Below are positions 59,157 through 64,000 of a stretch of DNA of 64,000 bases, in pieces. A program made the translations under genes and the position numbers. This stretch comes from Apoderus coryli (lineage: Eukaryota > Arthropoda > Insecta > Coleoptera > Attelabidae). Numbering within the stretch: the first letter of the stretch is position 1; each line of letters opens with the position of its first letter. The stretch spans positions 13,770,260-13,834,259 of the forward strand of contig OU452205.1 in the NCBI GenBank assembly GCA_911728435.2, read 5' to 3'. The notes under the pieces are model-generated. The model worked only from the letters and a program-made list of their open reading frames with translations. It ran no database searches and was not told where the DNA came from.

Positions 59157-60403
59157 ATAATACAGTATTCTGACTTTCCGCTTGCGAGCCATCCTGCGCA
59201 TTTCGTCGCGCATGACGCCATTATGGGTTACAACGTCACAATAATCACATAGACGTAGATAAATACCGTTCACTCCTGTGTTCAATATATAGTTCATTGT
59301 CGGCGTGTACGAGATAAATAAATATTGTGTTTTTTTCGCTGCCCCTGTTAGGTGAGTAATAAGTAAAAATAAAGATGAATACTAGATAATTTTACGTTTA
59401 TAACAACTATTTGTATAACCGTAAATTTTATATTACGAAATGGCAGTACCTAATATGGTTTTAAACTAAATGAAAGTAAAACATAAACACAAGTTGTCTC
59501 GTGGCGAGATAGCATGATAACGCAATCAGCTAGGGATTATATTATTGACAATATATATATAGCCCTTGTTTGACTAAAATTGCTGAGAACAGGATTCAGT
59601 TGATGCAGAATTCAGGCACACGGCTCGTATGTGGAATTCTTAGGGGTGAAAGAGGCTAGCAATAAGATTAAGGAAATCGGCTGGTTAAGAATGAAACAAC
59701 GTCGGATTTTCATTCACTAATTTTGACTAATAAAAATCATCAGATGGAATTAGGCGGAATACTTATATGAAAGATTGAAGTTCCGGGGATCGGTGTATGA
59801 TGTGAATATTCCTCATAAAACTGTCATTACGCCACCGCTAGACTCAACATCAATCTTTGAGCGGTCATTTTCCTATACGGTTTCAAAATATTACAACGCT
59901 CTACCGGAGAATATAAAAAGTTTACAGGGGTTTTCGTTTAAGGGGGCTGTCTGACACGTAATAGAACAAATTAATTCGTAAACATAAGCTACCTAGTTAA
60001 TTTGGCCAGCGATGTAAAACTATTTTCAGATAGGTTTAAGCTATAATATAAGTTAAGCACTGCTTCAACTTTTATAAAAAATGTATTTTTTACTAATAAA
60101 GTCTGTATTATTGTTGTGTTTATTATTATTAAAAATCACCCAATCATGTCAACATTTAACTGATACCACCACTCACGGCTGTTTTCAATCACTATGACAC
60201 ACCACAAATATTTCTGAAATTGACAGCGATATTATTATGTACTTAAATATTTTTACAAAAATGAAAATACAGAACTGTGGTTAGAAACCGAAAACTATAA
60301 TTATTCTTAGTCAGAACCTGACTTGTAACCCAAAATGGCGGCGGTATACGTCACAGTTTATTTCAAAGTGCCAACGTGGAGTCGGAATGCTGTACTTATT
60401 AAT
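59157..60403. mobile_element. inverted-repeat element hosting a LINE fragment
   Basis: The left side AATACAGTATTCTGACTTTCC and the right side (complement AGTACAGCATTCCGACTCC) are inverted, and GACGCC...ATTATGGGTTACAA matches GCCGCCATTTTGGGTTACAA further in. The arms span about 85 bases. No transposase is present. The centre is a LINE 3' fragment. Confidence 0.6.
59580..60135 (+). mobile_element. LINE 3' fragment
   Basis: The plus strand reads RIQLMQNSGTRLVCGI and, after a gap, STSIFERSFSYTVSKYYNALPENI, the C-terminal pol motifs of a Jockey-like LINE. It ends with AATAAAGTCTGTATTATTG and an ATT-rich tail near 60095-60132. Confidence 0.65.
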
Positions 60404-62120
60404 GCTGTGGTTTAGTTTTAATTGTTGCATTTTCGGATATTCACGCATACCAGGTGAGTCAAAAATGTTTTAACAAAATTATTTTAAACTGTTGACTACA
60501 AAACAAATTAATTTTAGAATAGAATTTTGAAGAAGACCAAAATTAGATCGAATCGTCAATAAAATAAGAATGTTTATATACAAAAATGAATGTTTTATAA
60601 TTGACCTAAAATCAAAAAAACAAAAATAAATAAATTTATATGTAATATGAATAACTAAGTTGAGGATTAGTTATTTTTAGTTATTAGGCTGTCGCCGTCA
60701 CCCGTTCCAATAATTTTTAATGGAATATATTCTAGAAGTTAACTAATTATTAATTAATTAAATAAAAACCATAAAAGCTTCTGATAGATGGCGTTAGTCT
60801 CAGATTATGAGAATGGTTAAATTTATTTATAACGAAATTGTAAATATTTGAAGTGATTCATTTATAGAAATCTGTCAGCCATTTTTTTGTAACTACCCTT
60901 ATACTGCAAAACAAATAACACTTCGAATATAACATGACATGTTAATCATGTTCCACCAATCAGATACGCTGAATTTTCAAGAGGGGAAGACACTATACTT
61001 ACATAAAACATTATCAATGAATCTTTCCCTTTTACATTATTATCAGAACGTATAATTTCATATTATATAACGTACGCGTTTAGTTATAAAGTATTACTTT
61101 ACATCTCAGGGGGTAGGAAAAAAAAATGTGAATAAGCGAATTGTAGGGACATTTGATAGGAAGTATTGAATAGAAATACACAGAGGGTAGGGATTTGTAA
61201 GTATAAACTGGCTGCGATGACATGTTGTCACTATTATTATCTTGATTCAATACATTTAGATGTCAAAATAGGTATTATGTATTTGTGAAATTTACATGAT
61301 AAAAGAAGTTTTCGAGGGGTTTCATATACATCTAATATTTACTCGTTTTGATACGAAGATATTAGAAATCGGTCTTTTGCTATATTTTTAATTCTAGTTT
61401 TGTGCTATCGTTAATTAGCTAATTTTTTAGTTTTACAAAGTATGCAAAAATTGACTTGGTACACAAAGTTTAGTCTACGAAATTCTTATTTAAAAATCAC
61501 AGAAGCGGAATTTGATGTATTTTTATGAGTAATATTTCCCTCTATAATAGCGTTAATCAGTAGGTATTTATCGTAATTTATATAAATACAAGCGGCCAAT
61601 AGACTCATTTGCAATAATGCAACCTTAAAAAGAAATTGAGTTCGAATCGAATATATCGTTAGATTTCTTGCATCTCTATTAATGCAAGAAAGTTGACATT
61701 TTGAGCATTCACGTCAAATTAAATGTATCCGTTAGGTCTGCAGTTTTGTTTACAAAAACATTCGTCACGTGAAATACTAATATTATCTTTTTTTTAAGTT
61801 GTAAACATTGGAACGTAAAAAAACTGATTTTACTTTCTTCATTGCAAAACTGTGTTTTTGTTTATTCCTGATTCATTTGCGATTGTTCTTATTGCTTGAC
61901 CATCTAATAATCTTGTCAACAGAACTGCTTTATGGTTTTCCTTAATCGGGGCATATTTTAGGAAAATTATTACTGATGTCGTTGTGACATGTAACCTAAA
62001 AGTAAAAATTATGCTAAATCACACTTCAATTTTATGAGATGACCTTGAATGTACTAGTTGATGACCGTACCTATAGTATGGTTTCCGAAATAAAATCAAG
62101 TTTCCAAAAAATTCCGATGG
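60404..62120. other. intergenic, nothing recognised
   Basis: AT-rich single-copy-looking DNA. I found no domain-bearing ORF, RNA gene or clear transposon end. Confidence 0.4.
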
Positions 62121-62126
62121 CAGCCA

Positions 62127-62710
62127 GAAATAGTATATTATGCAACGAACATGAAATGACATATATTTCCTACGAGTATGATCGTTTGCAGCATGAGCCG
62201 CAGGCGAGTGCTGCAAATCATACGAGTAGGAAATGGTCATTTCATGTGAGTTTCACACTATACTTTTTCTACGACTGTTTTAATGCTTTTGAATACATTT
62301 AAAATAATTTTTAGGAAAATATTTGTTTTTCGAAACTTACCCTTGTTAGCGTATAAGCCTAAATACGATATATTAGAAGTATTAAATTGACTAGGTGTTG
62401 TTAAACTATATTCACTATCACTGTTTATGTGTTTTGAAATTAGCGCAATACTTAATTATAATTTTTATTAATTATAAATACCAAAACTGTCAATTTGGTG
62501 TTTGTATTTTCGGCGTTGCTATGGTGATTTTTCATGCCCGCCGCTACTTTTGTCATTACCAGGAAATTTTATCCGTGCGTAATAATATTATTACTAGTAA
62601 TATTATTACGCACGGGTAAATGATAAACAGCATTACAATGTAGTACATTGTCAAATTATGATTGAACATATAATAAAGGCATTTAAAGACAGTCGTAGAA
62701 AAAAGTATAT
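62127..62710. mobile_element. foldback repeat family, unit 2 copy
   Basis: Highly similar to 48211-48820, including the hairpin around GAGCCGCAGGCGAGTG and the flank AAATGATAAACAGCATTACA. The second hairpin (62580-62622) shares the outer CCGTGCGTAATAATATT arms but has a different, still nearly palindromic centre. Confidence 0.85.
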
Positions 62711-62894
62711 TTTTATTTATATATTACATATTTATACTTGCCTACACTGACAAAAGCTATTAGTAAACAAATAATAGAATATGCTGTCAGTCAACAAATA
62801 TGACGAAAATGTCATCTTGATAGTTATTTTAACTGAAAGTCACAGTCAATAAGATCTTGCAACTATCTGATTCAACCTAAGAATTAAAATCTCT

Positions 62895-64000
62895 TAGATA
62901 TAATAATAATAGTAGGTAATAACTTTATTCTCAAACAGCCATTTTACAATAACAATTAACAGAAACACTATAAAGGGTTGCGAAAACGTCAAACTCAAAA
63001 CTTAATCCTAAAAAAAAATTTTTTAAAAATAGAACAAATACAAATCTGAAACATAAAAATAGTTCAATTCGTATGGTTCCAATTTTACTAACATGTCAAA
63101 TATTTCTCGTTTATAAACTCTAAGATTCTGAGTTACCTTCATTCTGTGAAGTAATTTGTTGAAAAGCCTGATGCTGACATAATATAATGCATTTTTTTCA
63201 AATAAACACAACCTGTGTAGATAAATTGAATCAATATTATTTCTTCTTGTATTGTACAAATGGTTAATTATATAACGGTTGTATTTTTCTTTATATTTAA
63301 ATAAGTTAAAAAGTAGACATTCATATATATAGGTATAATGCTACAGTTGTTAGACGTTTTACATTTTTAAACTTTCCTATGCAGGATTCGCTAAACTCTA
63401 AGTTAAGCAATATAATTGATGTTTTGACATATATCAAGACGCACCACCGCCACGACGACGAAGACGGTACTGTCTGATTAGCATATATCTATTTATCTGT
63501 AAGGTATCATCAGAAACAGCGTCCGTTACCCACGTTTCGGTGACAGCAACAATACCAACATATATTATTCAAAATTTACTTCTTAAAATCTAAAAATGTT
63601 GGCAGAAAAGATCTATTGTTAACATGCATTATATTGAGATTAGCCATTTTTTAATTAGGACTCATCCAACAAAAACAAATTTATTAGTATATACAAATAA
63701 TATTTTCAAGCACTTTGATTATTGAATGACATTAAAGATTCCACTTGCCTGGTAGAGTTAATCTTAATCGGTCTATCGCTATCACATTTTTTCGCGTAAG
63801 TACCTATAGCCTTGCTTGCACCAAACGTACTTGTAACCAACTGCGTTCAGTTCCCTGGCCTTTCTGAAGAGCTCTCTTGTCAACATCGCTAACTCTTCAT
63901 TAACAAAGATTTTTCATCGGCTTTCTGACTCGATACTGCACAGGACTGGGTATCTAATTGTTTATTTTTTCTTTGCATTAAAACACTGTTTCTTTTACTT
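62895..64000 (-). mobile_element. internally deleted CR1-like LINE, runs off the window
   Basis: On the minus strand from the window edge: an ORF1-type C-terminal block (LLTRELFRKARELNAVGYKYVW, GYRYLREK) like the FP25/ORF1 domain, then an endonuclease start (NLNIMHVNNRSF, VGIVAVTETWVTD, YMLIRQYRLRRRGGG), and then directly the pol C-terminus (SIRLFNKLLHRMK, VKLEPYELNYFY) and an ATT-type tail near 62900. RT is missing, so the copy is deleted internally. The 5' end lies beyond the window. Confidence 0.7.

Noticed and set aside
59340..60460. GTGAGT donor-like sites at 59352 and 60451 as first exons of a gene to the right
   Set aside because: No matching coding exon follows in the window, and the first lies in a transposon arm.
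1..64000. CRISPR arrays, bacterial operons or an endogenous virus
   Set aside because: No regularly spaced repeats, Shine-Dalgarno-led gene clusters or viral structural domains were seen; the reverse transcriptases are all LINE or Penelope type.

Overview
The window looks like AT-rich nuclear DNA of an insect. Protein genes are split by GT-AG introns from about 48 bases to several kilobases, and most of the remaining sequence is transposon debris typical of beetles and other arthropods: Jockey/CR1-like LINEs, mariner, hAT, PIF/Harbinger, pogo and P-element relatives, a tRNA-type SINE and many MITEs. A beetle is my guess from the element mix; nothing in the sequence proves the order. No rRNA, CRISPR, phage or bacterial operon is present.

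Host genes, left to right. (1) The 3' two thirds of an RCC2/TD-60-like RCC1-repeat gene (+, 960-12274); its 5' exons lie left of the window. (2) A complete four-exon mTERF-family mitochondrial transcription factor (+, 16938-19102) with an apparent GC-AG intron. (3) A complete five-exon ATPAF2/Atp12 F1-ATPase assembly factor (-, 24441-22505), tail to tail with the mTERF gene. (4) A small THAP-domain plus coiled-coil gene (+, 27232-28002) followed directly by a decayed P-element/THAP9-type transposase. (5, 6) Two related multi-membrane-segment genes of a family I do not recognise, facing each other (+ 34429-40651 and - 58561-50037). Genes 2 and 3 both act on mitochondrial gene expression or ATP synthase assembly, but I infer no operon-like link.

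Mobile DNA fills introns and gaps. RCC2 intron 2 holds a 4 kb TIR-bounded transposon with a frameshifted DUF7869-like transposase. At 40937-43023 sits an apparently intact DD41D mariner with about 340 bp terminal inverted repeats. Intron 1 of the second membrane gene holds a three-level nest: a hAT element (50641-55428) containing a minus-strand LINE that is split by a plus-strand LINE. Three separate P-element relatives are seen: a truncated one keeping an open THAP ORF, an internally deleted one (39832-38946), and a lone THAP remnant (45510-45196). Foldback repeats with a conserved GC-rich loop occur three times between 47.8 and 62.7 kb. The right edge is the inside of a LINE whose ORF1 begins beyond the window.

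Exon borders were read by eye from splice consensus, reading frame and remembered family conservation. No alignment or search was run, so family names are recognition, not computed homology.
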